A stretch of 64,000 nt of DNA from Pseudomonas asturiensis (GCF_900143095.1 NZ_FRDA01000005.1:1-64000), one strand, 5' to 3'. Counted from the first letter of the stretch, positions 9,110 to 17,821 are shown. Program-made: numbers and translations. The notes: generated by a model from the letters alone, not told the origin.

Positions 9110-9821
9110 ACAGGCAACTCAGCTGATCAAAAACTGAAGCGGCCGTCACGGTGTCTGATGCCCGTTCAATGACAAGTACAGCAAGCGGTGTAGTCTTATA
9201 GGCTCTGATTTTGTCTGCGTCGTAGTACTTGAAAAGGCGCCATGCATCAGGCTTGACGACAAGACGAAAAACGCCATAAGCGGAAAGTCCTAAATCAGCG
9301 ACTCCGTAAACGGTATTACCTGCGCACTCCCGTTTCCCTGCCATTTTTGCAACCGCCTGATAACCTTTTCTAACCGGACCTTCAACATCAGAGCGATCCT
9401 CCAGCAGGTTTCGTCCGTTTTCATAAATATTGTTTGCACCGTGAGCAATCATTGCGCCGCCAAACACTGCGCAAAGCATGCCCGCGGACGCGTAACAGAT
9501 ACCAACGCCACCCGTTACCTGCAGTACACCGGCAGCCAGGCCTACAGTTTTCTGCGCAATGTCGGACGACTGCCTTATCAGCCCGTTTTGCTCTGCCTTT
9601 ATCGCCCTCAGCCCCTCATCAACACTTTTCGTCCCGGCCTCGACATCCCGCACAATGGAGCGGGCGTAGTAGGCCACTTCCCGATTGAATTGCAGGCGCA
9701 GCGTGCCATCGTTGATGTGCCGTGCCGACAGCGTACAGGCTTGCCCTGCGAGATGACTGGCGGCTTCCCTGACTCGCCACAGGTCATGTTTTCCAGTGGT
9801 GCGCCTGTCCGGCAGGCTCAT
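9102..9821 (-). CDS. DUF4225-like protein, candidate T6SS toxin
   Basis: The 239-residue product resembles the DUF4225 proteins of Pseudomonas and enterobacteria. The N-terminal ~90 residues are amphipathic and charged. Residues ~91-127 form a Gly/Ala-rich hydrophobic stretch (VGLAAGVLQVTGG...AVFGGAMIAHGAN) that could be a membrane-inserting hairpin, and the C-terminal ~100 residues form a soluble domain. No signal peptide is present. The ATG at 9821 overlaps the hcp stop by 4 bases (ATGA), so the two are coupled. Position behind an orphan Hcp gene suggests a cargo effector carried in the Hcp tube, perhaps pore-forming. The family name is from recognition, and the toxin role is inference. Confidence 0.7.
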   Translation of the reverse strand: MSLPDRRTTGKHDLWRVREAASHLAGQACTLSARHINDGTLRLQFNREVAYYARSIVRDVEAGTKSVDEGLRAIKAEQNGLIRQSSDIAQKTVGLAAGVLQVTGGVGICYASAGMLCAVFGGAMIAHGANNIYENGRNLLEDRSDVEGPVRKGYQAVAKMAGKRECAGNTVYGVADLGLSAYGVFRLVVKPDAWRLFKYYDADKIRAYKTTPLAVLVIERASDTVTAASVFDQLSCLYE

Positions 9822-10303
9822 TGCTCTGCGATCCAGGAGGCATAGCCGGAGGTGTTCGCGAGGTGGTGGGTCCAGATGATGTCGCGGTAACGGATAGCGA
9901 CATGCTCCTGGGGTTCGGCGTCGTTTTGTAATATCGCGTGGGGCATGTCGAGGGTCAGGTCCGCGATGATGCATTCGCGCAGTTCAATGGTGTAGAACTT
10001 GTCTTGAGCGCCTGCTGGCGACGTGCGGTAAAAGTCGATCGTGCAATTGATGGGCTCTCTGTTGGCGAGCACCTGACCGAGCAGGGGAGATGACTTGTCG
10101 ACGTATTTGGTGATGACGATGGGGCGGTGGGTGGCGTGTTTGATGTTGTCGATGTTGGCCATGTTGTGCGTGAACGACAGCACCATGATTTCGTCAACAT
10201 GATCGACCTGGCAGCTGTTGCCAATCGAAGTCACGCTTGAGCAGCCTGTTGACAGAACCCCTCGCGTGTCGCTGGTGATCGTCATGTACCCGTGATTAGC
10301 CAT
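9818..10303 (-). CDS. hcp: Hcp-family type VI secretion tube protein (orphan)
   Basis: Hcp forms the hexameric rings of the T6SS inner tube and can carry effectors in its lumen. The 161-residue protein shows the family pattern from its start (MANHGYMTI) through DEIMVLSFTHNMAN, a central CTIDFYRTS and the C-terminal YRDIIWTHHLANTSGY. It is full length. The ATG at 10303 has AGGA about 10 bases upstream; the longer open frame to 10426 lacks a ribosome site. No other T6SS structural genes are in the window, so this is an orphan Hcp. It heads a three-gene coupled unit with a DUF4225-like protein and a small membrane protein. Confidence 0.92.
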   Translation of the reverse strand: MANHGYMTITSDTRGVLSTGCSSVTSIGNSCQVDHVDEIMVLSFTHNMANIDNIKHATHRPIVITKYVDKSSPLLGQVLANREPINCTIDFYRTSPAGAQDKFYTIELRECIIADLTLDMPHAILQNDAEPQEHVAIRYRDIIWTHHLANTSGYASWIAEQ

Positions 10304-10461
10304 GCTGCAATCGTCCTGATTGATGAGGACGAGCAGTTTATTTTCGGGTTTTTGGAAAGAATGTAGGAAGCGTCCGAAAACGCTTCCGGCGAAAGATAAT
10401 AATCTTGTGATCCACGCAGGGCCCAAGGCGCTTCAACGCACTTAACACCCGGCAGCAATCC

Positions 10462-11805
10462 CTAGCACGCCCAGTCCAGCTCCATCTTCTCCAGATCAAT
10501 CTGGCAGTTGCCGCTGCCGAAGTTGAAGCCGCCGAAGTCCTCTTCAAACTCGAGGTAGTAAGGGCCAAACTCGGGATACCCTTGCACCGGATACATGGTG
10601 CCGCCCAAGTGGTTGCGGTTTGCAAACCGGTCCAGGCCAAGGGCCTCGCCTTCCTCGGTCACGTAGGGCCGGATGTAGCCGCTGTGTTCACATTCATCGT
10701 CCCACTCGCGGGGTGGTTTGCCGACGTTAGGATCGTCTTCGCGCACCTGTGCCTTGATGGCGAACGCTGTATCCAGACCTGCTGCGCACCCTTCGCCCGC
10801 TAGCCATGAATAGGCTTCGGCATCGTGATTGCGCACGGTGGCATACCGATAGTGGTCGGCGTAGCTCTTGTCCAGCCATCCCGGCGTGCCTGTCAGCAGC
10901 GGGTTGTCGCGCAGATCCGGGGGGTTACACAGTGCGCCGTCAAACTCTGCCTGGGTCAGCCAGATGGCGACGTAGTGTGTGCCCAGTATGTCGGTCATGT
11001 CGAAATGTGAGGCGTGTCGAGCGTGACGGTGGGTCCAGAAGGGGAGCAACGCCTCGTCATCGGGAGGCGTGGACAGCAGCGGCGAGTCGAAGAAGTCTTC
11101 GACCTCGCTGCTCGGCGACAGCTCCTCCATCTGATCGTCAACGAACAGGCAGAACGCGACCCGCTCAGCACCTTGCTTGCGGTATGGCTGCGGGACGTAG
11201 AGCGTGAAGGCGTGACGCAGAGGATGCCCCATGATCGGGCTCAGCGGCCATTGTTCGGTCGTGATGCCCGGCGGCAGCCCGAGGCTCCAGCCGCCGCTCC
11301 ACTCAGCGCCACGCCCGGTTGCGGGTAGACGCTGTTGAGGATCGCGAACCAGATCATAGGCCACCGTCAGACTCGGGTCGGCCAACAGTTTTACAGGCTC
11401 CGGATAGATCGCCCCCGGCTTTGAAATCTCGATGGCCAGAATCCTGTTCTCCGTCACCCGCACGAGCAGTTCGAATGCATCGTCCGTGCGATCCTTGAAG
11501 GTCAGCCATTCGGGTGGATCATCAGGCCCGCCAGCAGCAGGTTTCATATCAGGTCTTGCAGTCTGGGCCTCCGCGAGCGGCATACCGATGTGGAGACGCT
11601 CGATCAACTGCTCCCTGGGAAACGACCGGTAAAAGCTGACGGTCCCCAGCACGCCCTGTGCGTCTACCCTGGCCCCATAACCCAGATCATGGACGCCCAG
11701 CAGATACCCGCTTTCAGAAAACGACAACCCATACTCGCCTGTCAGCCCGTCCAGTGCGTCTTTTGGCATGCCGGGGCGCAGCGCTACGATCTTGGCAACG
11801 TTCAT
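10462..11805 (-). CDS. hypothetical protein, 447 aa
   Basis: I do not recognise this protein with certainty. It is soluble and acidic with no signal peptide. Two regions can be seen: residues ~1-135, with a repeated-looking pattern GMPxxALDGL / GMPLAEAQ, and a larger C-terminal part ending in a Gly/aromatic-rich segment (GGTMYPVQGYP, FGGFNFGSGNCQIDL) that is loosely reminiscent of DUF1963/YwqG-type folds. It lies upstream of the hcp unit on the same strand, about 160 bases away. Proteins of this general kind are found among immunity or associated genes of contact-dependent systems, but nothing here proves that. Confidence 0.7.
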   Translation of the reverse strand: MNVAKIVALRPGMPKDALDGLTGEYGLSFSESGYLLGVHDLGYGARVDAQGVLGTVSFYRSFPREQLIERLHIGMPLAEAQTARPDMKPAAGGPDDPPEWLTFKDRTDDAFELLVRVTENRILAIEISKPGAIYPEPVKLLADPSLTVAYDLVRDPQQRLPATGRGAEWSGGWSLGLPPGITTEQWPLSPIMGHPLRHAFTLYVPQPYRKQGAERVAFCLFVDDQMEELSPSSEVEDFFDSPLLSTPPDDEALLPFWTHRHARHASHFDMTDILGTHYVAIWLTQAEFDGALCNPPDLRDNPLLTGTPGWLDKSYADHYRYATVRNHDAEAYSWLAGEGCAAGLDTAFAIKAQVREDDPNVGKPPREWDDECEHSGYIRPYVTEEGEALGLDRFANRNHLGGTMYPVQGYPEFGPYYLEFEEDFGGFNFGSGNCQIDLEKMELDWAC

Positions 11806-11989
11806 GTCTTTGGTTCCTCGGGACAGTCAGCGGCATCATGGCGGGATTGCAGAGCATAGCAACGTCATGAGTGCTAAAACGCTATTTCTTCTAGGCACGC
11901 ATGTGGTCTGGCTGCTGTCCAGCCAGGCGATTGTTGAAGCAATCATTCAGCGCCTGGGTTGATACCATCGCGAGCCTCTGAAGATCGAC

Positions 11990-12892
11990 TCACACCCCTC
12001 TCCCCAAAACCTCATCCACTACCGCCATAAACGCCTCAACCAACAGCGAGCGCCCTTGCGTCCTGGCCAGCATCAACAAATGCACGCGCGCCTCCGGCTC
12101 GGCGAGTGGTCGGTAGACTACGCCTGTCTTGGCCAGTGTGCGGGTGCATTCCGGCACCAGGGCGACGCCTTGGCCAGCGGCCACCAAGGCGATGATTGAG
12201 GTGATCTGGCGGCCGGACGGACCTGGGCGCAGGGGGAGGTCATTATGGCGGTACAGATGGCGAATCGATTCGTTGAGCCCGGAGCCATAGTCGGCCGGGA
12301 ACAGGATCAGCGGGTAATTGCTGAGTTGCTCAAGGGTCACGTCGTCCTGGCTGGCCAGCGGGTTATCGCAGGCAAGGGCGGCCACCAAGGGTTCTTCCAT
12401 CAGCGACAGGACCTGCACGTCGGTCTGTTCACGCTCGGGCTGCAAGCGGCTGAGGCCGATGTCGATGCGGCCATCCAGCACCTGCGAGTACAGGCTGCTT
12501 GAGGCACTTTCCACCAAGGTCAATTGCACTTCGGGGAAGCGTTGCGCGAAGGCCTGGATGGTCTGGCTGAACAGGTCTGACAGCGCAATCGAACTGGCGT
12601 AACCCAGTACCAGTTGCCCGGCTTCTCCCGCTGCCAGCTTGCCGGCAATGACTTCCGTCAGGTGGGCCTGATCCAGTACGGCGCGGGCGTAGGGCAGGAA
12701 ATGCCGGCCTTGCGCAGTCAGCGTGACCGTACGGCTGGTGCGGTCGAACAGGCGAAAACCCAGCTCGGCTTCCAGCGCCGAAATCTGTCGCGTCAACGGC
12801 GGTTGCGCAAGGTGCAGGCGCAGCGCTGCACGGCCGAAGTGCAGTTCTTCAGCGACCGTCAAAAAGTAACGTAACTTGCGTAAGTCGAGCAT
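11990..12892 (-). CDS. LysR-family regulator of the phosphonate-type cluster
   Basis: The 300-residue protein starts MLDLRKLRYFLTVAEELHFGRAA (positions 1-23), the classic BenM/CatM-like N-terminus, with a winged helix-turn-helix to about residue 60 and an effector-binding domain after residue 90. It is divergent from an MFS gene, with a 95-base gap that should hold the shared promoter region. Because that MFS gene is translationally coupled to an HDO oxidase gene, this regulator is the natural candidate to control the whole cluster to about 19.7 kb. The inducer is unknown. Confidence 0.9.
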   Translation of the reverse strand: MLDLRKLRYFLTVAEELHFGRAALRLHLAQPPLTRQISALEAELGFRLFDRTSRTVTLTAQGRHFLPYARAVLDQAHLTEVIAGKLAAGEAGQLVLGYASSIALSDLFSQTIQAFAQRFPEVQLTLVESASSSLYSQVLDGRIDIGLSRLQPEREQTDVQVLSLMEEPLVAALACDNPLASQDDVTLEQLSNYPLILFPADYGSGLNESIRHLYRHNDLPLRPGPSGRQITSIIALVAAGQGVALVPECTRTLAKTGVVYRPLAEPEARVHLLMLARTQGRSLLVEAFMAVVDEVLGRGV

Positions 12893-12987
12893 CCTGTTCC
12901 CTGGGTATTGATCGGTCTGAATTCGGTATTGGTGTTGGCAGAGCGGCTCATTCTATAAAGACCCACCCGAATAAAACGAGAGGTCTC

Positions 12988-14232
12988 ATGAATTCGCGCC
13001 TGCATAACGCTCGCGTCGCGCTTTTTTTGTGTGGATGTGCGGCCTTTCTCAATCTTTATTCGACCCAGAGCATTCTTCAGGAACTGGCCCGGAGTTTTGA
13101 GGTGAGCGCCAGACAAGCGGGTTGGAGCATCACGGTCACCACGCTGGCCGTCGCCTTGACCGCGCCTTTTATCAGCCGCCTGACCGGTCGCTTCGAGCAA
13201 CGCTCGGTGATTGTCGTCGCAGCAGTGATGCTGGCGGTGCCTGCGCTGTTTGCGGCCCACGCGAGCAGCTTTGCCGAGTTGCTGATCTGGCGCTTTCTGG
13301 AAGGCATGTTGATTCCGGTGGTCTTTGCCACCAGCGTGGCTTACATCGGTGACCGCTGGAAAGGCGGAGCCGTGACCGAAATCACCAGCCTGTACGTGGC
13401 CGGCACGGTGCTCGGTGGTTTTGCCGGGCGCTTCGTGTCGGGGACCATGACCCAATACGCGGGCTGGCGCGAGGCTTTTGAATTGCTGGCGGTGCTGGGC
13501 TTGGTGGTGGGGCTGGCGATTCACATTCTGATGCCGGGAGATTCGCTGGCAACCCCCAAGGCATCACCTGTGCGGCTGAGCGGTTATCGCGAGTTATGCC
13601 GCAAGCCGTTGCTGGCCGCTTATGGCGTCGGGTTTTGCGTGCTGTTCTCACAGGTCGCGACCTTTACCTACGCCGGTCTGCATCTCGGTCAGGCGCCATT
13701 CAACCTGGGCGCTGCGGCGCTGGGCGCTATCTATGCGGTGTTCCTGCTGGCGCTGGTGGTCATTCCGATTGCCGGACGCCTGAGCAAGTCCAGGCCGCAA
13801 TCGGAACTCTTGACCGGGGCCGCGTTGCTGGGTGTGTGCGGCTCAATCCTCACGTTAATGCCTTCGTTGTGGCTGATCGTGCTGGGTCTGGCCTTGAGTT
13901 CGACAGGGGTTTTTCTCGCTCAGGCGTCTGCCAACGCATTCATTGCCGCGACCGCCGGGCCCAACAAGTCCGGCGCGGTCGGCCTGTACCTGACCGCGTA
14001 CTACCTGGGCGGCAGCTTCGGCGCTGTGGTGCCCGCGATGATCTGGAATCACTGGGGCTGGCATGGATGCGTGGCGCTGATCATGGGATCGCAACTGTTG
14101 TCGCTATTGATCGGCCTCGCCGGCTGGAAGCCTGCCAGAGCCGATCGCCGAAATCCGCTTGCCGCACCTGCAACGTCCAAGCCGATTAATTTGCCCGATT
14201 CGTCATCCGATAATAACGGTTACAGGAGGTGA
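12988..14232 (+). CDS. MFS exporter (YnfM-like), coupled to HDO gene
   Basis: This is a 414-residue inner-membrane major facilitator with 12 predicted helices. Features include the N-terminal STQSILQELARSFEVS segment typical of YnfM/arabinose-efflux-like members, and RLTGRFEQRSVI as the loop 2-3 motif. The ATG follows GAGAGG. Its stop lies inside the Shine-Dalgarno region of the next gene, so translation of the exporter and the downstream oxidase is tightly linked. That linkage argues that it exports the product, or an intermediate, of the cluster. The tail after residue ~380 is hydrophilic and less conserved. Confidence 0.88.
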   Translation: MNSRLHNARVALFLCGCAAFLNLYSTQSILQELARSFEVSARQAGWSITVTTLAVALTAPFISRLTGRFEQRSVIVVAAVMLAVPALFAAHASSFAELLIWRFLEGMLIPVVFATSVAYIGDRWKGGAVTEITSLYVAGTVLGGFAGRFVSGTMTQYAGWREAFELLAVLGLVVGLAIHILMPGDSLATPKASPVRLSGYRELCRKPLLAAYGVGFCVLFSQVATFTYAGLHLGQAPFNLGAAALGAIYAVFLLALVVIPIAGRLSKSRPQSELLTGAALLGVCGSILTLMPSLWLIVLGLALSSTGVFLAQASANAFIAATAGPNKSGAVGLYLTAYYLGGSFGAVVPAMIWNHWGWHGCVALIMGSQLLSLLIGLAGWKPARADRRNPLAAPATSKPINLPDSSSDNNGYRR

Positions 14233-14234
14233 TC
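14224..14234 (+). promoter_or_regulatory. extended Shine-Dalgarno of HDO gene 1
   Basis: AGGAGGTGATC directly precedes the ATG at 14235. All 11 bases complement the 16S rRNA 3' end. The site overlaps the stop codon of the MFS gene. It decides the start over the in-frame GTG at 14229 and predicts strong, coupled translation. Confidence 0.75.
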
Positions 14235-15059
14235 ATGAGTAACGTTGTGGCGCAGCAGAGTCAGTTGTTGAAAATCATTGAGCCGGTATTGAACGACATG
14301 CCCGCCAGTGCCCTGAAACATGCATTGTTCGAGGCATTCTGGGAGCAGGAAGAGGCGCTGGCGAGCATCGAGGAAGCCTTTAAGAAGCTCACCTCGCGTC
14401 GCCATTCGCCTGCGGTGCTGCGCAAGTTCTTTGCCAGCTGGTCGAAGACCAACAATTCTGCGGCCAGCGTGTCCGGCCTGGCCAATCGGCTGACGTTAAT
14501 GGCCCGTGCAGAACAGGACCCCGAGGTTGCCCGGCAGATCTACAAGGCGTGCGGCAGTCTGCAACGCATTACCGACGAAGACCTGGGCGCCCTGGGCAAC
14601 ACCCAGCATGCCGATCTGTTCTACAACATGGCCACGCCATTGTGTGGCGACGATCAGTGGTTGTTGCGAGAGAACTGCCTGCCCTCGGCGCAGACCTTCA
14701 AGGACTGGACCGACACCCGTCGCCTGCGCGATCGCGACCTGATGCAGGGCCTGCTGACGACGCTGGTTCATGAGGTGTACACCCACGGTGAGGTCGAGTT
14801 GATTCATCCTCTGTATGCGCAGTGGTTCGTGCGCGACATGGGCATACCCGATTCACGGGTCCGCGCCACGGTGGCATGGGTCACGGTGCACACCGGGGGC
14901 ACTGAAAGTAACCATTTCGCGCACGCGGTCGCCGCGATCAGCGAGTTTGTCGAAGCGCAGCAGATTGAGATCGATCCTGAGGCGGCGCGCAGTATCTTCT
15001 CCGAGTACCTGCGCCGTAAGGCGCATGTGATGATGGACTGCGCACGGCTGATGCACTGA
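14235..15059 (+). CDS. heme-oxygenase-like diiron oxidase (HDO) 1
   Basis: The 274-residue helical protein belongs to the HDO/CADD/TenA-like superfamily, members of which use two irons and O2 for N-oxygenation, decarboxylation or C-C cleavage of amino acids and fatty acids. Candidate ligands occur in order: E115/D116 and H125 (ITDEDLGALGNTQH), E180 and E186 (VHEVYTHGE), then H219, E224, H227 and H230 (VHTGGTESNHFAH). These align almost residue for residue with the second HDO of the cluster at 17939-18784. The substrate is unknown. Given the neighbouring PEP mutase and aminotransferase, a phosphono-amino acid is the leading inference. It is coupled to the upstream MFS gene. Confidence 0.82.
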   Translation: MSNVVAQQSQLLKIIEPVLNDMPASALKHALFEAFWEQEEALASIEEAFKKLTSRRHSPAVLRKFFASWSKTNNSAASVSGLANRLTLMARAEQDPEVARQIYKACGSLQRITDEDLGALGNTQHADLFYNMATPLCGDDQWLLRENCLPSAQTFKDWTDTRRLRDRDLMQGLLTTLVHEVYTHGEVELIHPLYAQWFVRDMGIPDSRVRATVAWVTVHTGGTESNHFAHAVAAISEFVEAQQIEIDPEAARSIFSEYLRRKAHVMMDCARLMH

Positions 15060-15063
15060 CTGA

Positions 15064-15087
15064 GCAACGCCCCACACGGGGCGCTGC
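15064..15087. promoter_or_regulatory. intercistronic hairpin between HDO1 and exporter
   Basis: A stem of CGCCCC/GGGGCG with an acac loop (15068-15083) extends outward by GCA/TGC with one mismatch. It starts 5 bases after the HDO stop and has no T-tract. It could stabilise the upstream mRNA, reduce read-through or attenuate the exporter gene. Confidence 0.5.
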
Positions 15088-15123
15088 GTGATATGGGCGC
15101 TTCACTACAAGCCTTTGACGACG

Positions 15124-16365
15124 ATGACCGACCTGAATGCTCAAACCGCCCCTTTGCACACGCCGGCACCTGCCGAGGCGTCTGCCCGTCGCCGTTCACT
15201 GGTGGCCGGGTGCGGCGCTCACGCGGTTCACGACGGTCTGACCGACGTCATCTATGTGCTGTTGCCGATCTGGCAATTGCAGTTTGGCATGAGCTACGCG
15301 CAGATCGGTCTGTTGCGCGGCGCATACGCCGGGATGACGGCGGGTTTCCAGTTGCTGGCCAGTCGTGCTGCCAGACGCTGGGGGCGCGACCGGTTGCTGG
15401 TGGGAGGCACTGCGCTGGCAGGGTTTGCGTACCTGCTGGCGGGGCAGGCGGGCGGGTTGACGGTCTTGCTGTTGGCGCTGTTGCTGGGAGGCCTGGGCGC
15501 CAGCACGCAGCACCCGCTGGCTTCGTCTTTGATCACCGACAGCCATGAAGCTGGCGGTGGTGTGAAGGAGGCCTTGTCTCAGTACAACTTCGCCGGTGAC
15601 ATCGGCAAGATGCTGGTGCCGGGTCTGATCGGTCTGTTGCTGACGGTCATTAGCTGGCGGGCCAGTGTCACGTTATTGGGGGGGCTGGGACTGGTCGCTG
15701 CGGGTTTGCTGTGGTGGCTGATTCCGGCTCGCACCCGTGCTGCGCCCATGAAATCCAAAGCGTCCAAGGTGGCGATGGGCAAGGGGTCGGTCAGCGGCCT
15801 GCGCGCACTGATCGTCACCGGCACACTGGACAGCGCCGTGCGCATGGGCTTTCTCACGTTCCTGCCGTTTCTGTTGAAGGAAAAGGGGGCGAGCACGGCG
15901 GGCATCGGTCTGGCCTTGACGATGCTGTTCGTGGGTGGCGCGTTCGGCAAGTTGCTATGCGGCTATCTGGGCGCGCGCATTGGTATGGTGAAGACGGTGT
16001 GGCTGACGGAGTTCACCACGGCGGTGTTGATCGTCATGTCGGTGTACCTGCCATTCTTCGGCTTGATGCTGGTGCTGCCTCTGCTCGGCCTGGCGCTGAA
16101 TGGCACCTCGTCTGTGCTGTACGGCGCTGTGCCGGATCTGGCGGGACCCAGCAAGCGTGATCAGGCGTTTGCCGTGTTCTACACCGGCACGATTGGCGGC
16201 GGGGCGCTGGCCCCGATCCTGTTCGGCGGGCTTGGCGACATGATCGGCGTGCCCATCGCGGTCATGCTGCTGGCCGCCATGCTGTTGCTGACATTGCCGT
16301 TGTCCTGGTTCGTACAGAAGGGACTGGACGCTGATGCTCAATCCGGGCATGCACCGGGTTTATAG
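15124..16365 (+). CDS. fosmidomycin-resistance (Fsr)-like MFS exporter
   Basis: The protein is a 413-residue major facilitator. The N-terminal AHAVHDGLTDVIYVLLPIWQ and FGMSYAQIGLLRGAY segments, and the TQHPLASSLITD pattern near helix 4-5, are those of the Fsr branch, whose founder exports the phosphonate antibiotic fosmidomycin. The ATG at 15124 is the likely start; an in-frame GTG at 15088 lies inside the hairpin region and adds 12 uncharacteristic residues. The ribosome site is weak for either. Next to a PEP mutase gene, an Fsr-like pump fits export of, or self-resistance to, a phosphonate. The substrate is inferred. Confidence 0.85.
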   Translation: MTDLNAQTAPLHTPAPAEASARRRSLVAGCGAHAVHDGLTDVIYVLLPIWQLQFGMSYAQIGLLRGAYAGMTAGFQLLASRAARRWGRDRLLVGGTALAGFAYLLAGQAGGLTVLLLALLLGGLGASTQHPLASSLITDSHEAGGGVKEALSQYNFAGDIGKMLVPGLIGLLLTVISWRASVTLLGGLGLVAAGLLWWLIPARTRAAPMKSKASKVAMGKGSVSGLRALIVTGTLDSAVRMGFLTFLPFLLKEKGASTAGIGLALTMLFVGGAFGKLLCGYLGARIGMVKTVWLTEFTTAVLIVMSVYLPFFGLMLVLPLLGLALNGTSSVLYGAVPDLAGPSKRDQAFAVFYTGTIGGGALAPILFGGLGDMIGVPIAVMLLAAMLLLTLPLSWFVQKGLDADAQSGHAPGL

Positions 16366-16396
16366 TGGGTTTACGATCGCCTGGCGCATGAACTCG

Positions 16397-16413
16397 GTTG
16401 TATGCATTACAAC
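16397..16413. promoter_or_regulatory. inverted repeat, candidate LysR box
   Basis: GTTGTATGCATTACAAC is a perfect 6-bp inverted repeat with a 5-bp spacer. It contains TGTATGCATTACA, which fits T-N11-A, in the 223-base gap before the aminotransferase gene. It is a plausible binding site for the cluster's LysR regulator. Confidence 0.5.
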
Positions 16414-16588
16414 AAATCGTGTCCAGGCTCCCTGTTTCGTTTTCAGTATCAATAACGACGTAAATAGTATTGGCTCGTCTGACGGGATGTCATCAAACTG
16501 TCAGTAAGTCCGGGCGGCAACGCAGTGTCGTGCTGTCTTGAAGTGCGCTGTTTCAATACGTTGTTTGAATCGTTTGGCAGGTATAAGA

Positions 16589-17821
16589 ATGAATAATAAA
16601 CCGCCCGCTGTAATTCAATTGCCGCTCGCCCGTCGAACGCTCGAACTTCGCGCACCGGGCACTTCCAGTATGCGCAGTAAAGCCAATGCCCTGAAAGAAA
16701 GCGGTATCAAGATCATTAACTTCGCGGCAGGCGAATTGTCATTCGATGCCAGCCAGACAATGAAGGCTGGCGCCATTGAAGCGGTGACGCGCTCGCAAAA
16801 CTGTTACACCCCTCCGATTGGACTGCCTGCATTGCGCGAGGCATTGGCAGAAGAGGTCAGCCAGCGCTGCGGTGTCGCGTTTTCAGCCCGCGAAGTGGCC
16901 GTAACGGCCGGCGCCAAGCAAGCGCTGTTCAATGCCGCCATGGTGCTGCTCAACCCGGGCGACGAAGTCATCGTGCCGGTGCCTTACTGGGAGACTTTCC
17001 CCACACAGATTCTGCTGGCGGGAGCGGTCCCGGTATTCGTCGACACCCGAGACGACGACTATCGCCTGACCTGCAAGGCGGTCGAGCAGGCGATTTCCCC
17101 GCGCACTCGCATGATCGTGATCAATACGCCCAACAACCCTACGGGCACGGTCTACCAACGAGAACAGCTGCTGCTGATTGCGCAGCTCGCCTTCGATCAC
17201 CAACTGTGGGTGGTGTTCGACGAGTGCTACCGCAAGCTGGTGCGCCATCCTCATGAGCACCACAACATCGTGTCGCTGTTTCCGGCCCTGAAGAACCAGA
17301 CCTTGCTGGTGGACTCCTTTTCCAAGAGCCATGCCGTCACCGGTTGGCGCGTGGGGTATGTGTGCGCGCCAGCCGAAGTGGTGGCGGCCATGCACAACCT
17401 TCAGGGGCACACCACGTCCAACCCCAGCAGCCTGTCCCAATACGCAGCGCTGAAAACCTTGAAAGCGGATTCAACAGACTTCGTGCGCGAGGTGAACATC
17501 TTTCTCGATCAACAACTGCAGGCCGCTCTTATCTGCCTCAGTTACGTCAATGGCGTGACCTGCGCGCCGGCGGAGGGCGCGTTTTATCTGTTCATTAATG
17601 TGGCGCGGCATTTGGGTGGCAACTACCTGGGGACGGTGATTCGTGATGTCGATCACCTGGCCGAACTGTTATTGACCGAGGCGCACATTGCCGTAGTGCC
17701 CGGTTCGGGATGCGGTGCGCCAGCGTGCATCAGGCTCTCATATGCCGTAGGGCGCGAAGAACTTGTTCAAGGACTTACGCGTCTGGGGCAGTTCATGTCG
17801 GAAGTGACGCTGGATGAATAA
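16589..17821 (+). CDS. class I PLP aminotransferase
   Basis: This 410-residue enzyme is a fold-type I aminotransferase of the AspC-like branch. Visible features are TPPIGLPALREALA (substrate/PLP region), INTPNNPTG, FDECYRK, and the PLP-lysine motif DSFSKSHAVTGWRVGY. The C-terminal ACIRLSYAVG supplies the carboxylate-binding Arg. In this context it may convert phosphonopyruvate to phosphonoalanine, a step known for aminotransferases of phosphonoalanine-type pathways; this would pull the unfavourable PEP mutase equilibrium. The ATG at 16589 has only a modest AGG upstream. The gene is followed 117 bases later by HDO 2 and the PEP mutase in the same orientation. Confidence 0.88.
   Translation: MNNKPPAVIQLPLARRTLELRAPGTSSMRSKANALKESGIKIINFAAGELSFDASQTMKAGAIEAVTRSQNCYTPPIGLPALREALAEEVSQRCGVAFSAREVAVTAGAKQALFNAAMVLLNPGDEVIVPVPYWETFPTQILLAGAVPVFVDTRDDDYRLTCKAVEQAISPRTRMIVINTPNNPTGTVYQREQLLLIAQLAFDHQLWVVFDECYRKLVRHPHEHHNIVSLFPALKNQTLLVDSFSKSHAVTGWRVGYVCAPAEVVAAMHNLQGHTTSNPSSLSQYAALKTLKADSTDFVREVNIFLDQQLQAALICLSYVNGVTCAPAEGAFYLFINVARHLGGNYLGTVIRDVDHLAELLLTEAHIAVVPGSGCGAPACIRLSYAVGREELVQGLTRLGQFMSEVTLDE

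Noticed and set aside
11867..11962. 31-codon frame that could encode a tiny membrane peptide
   Set aside because: No convincing ribosome site and too short to judge.
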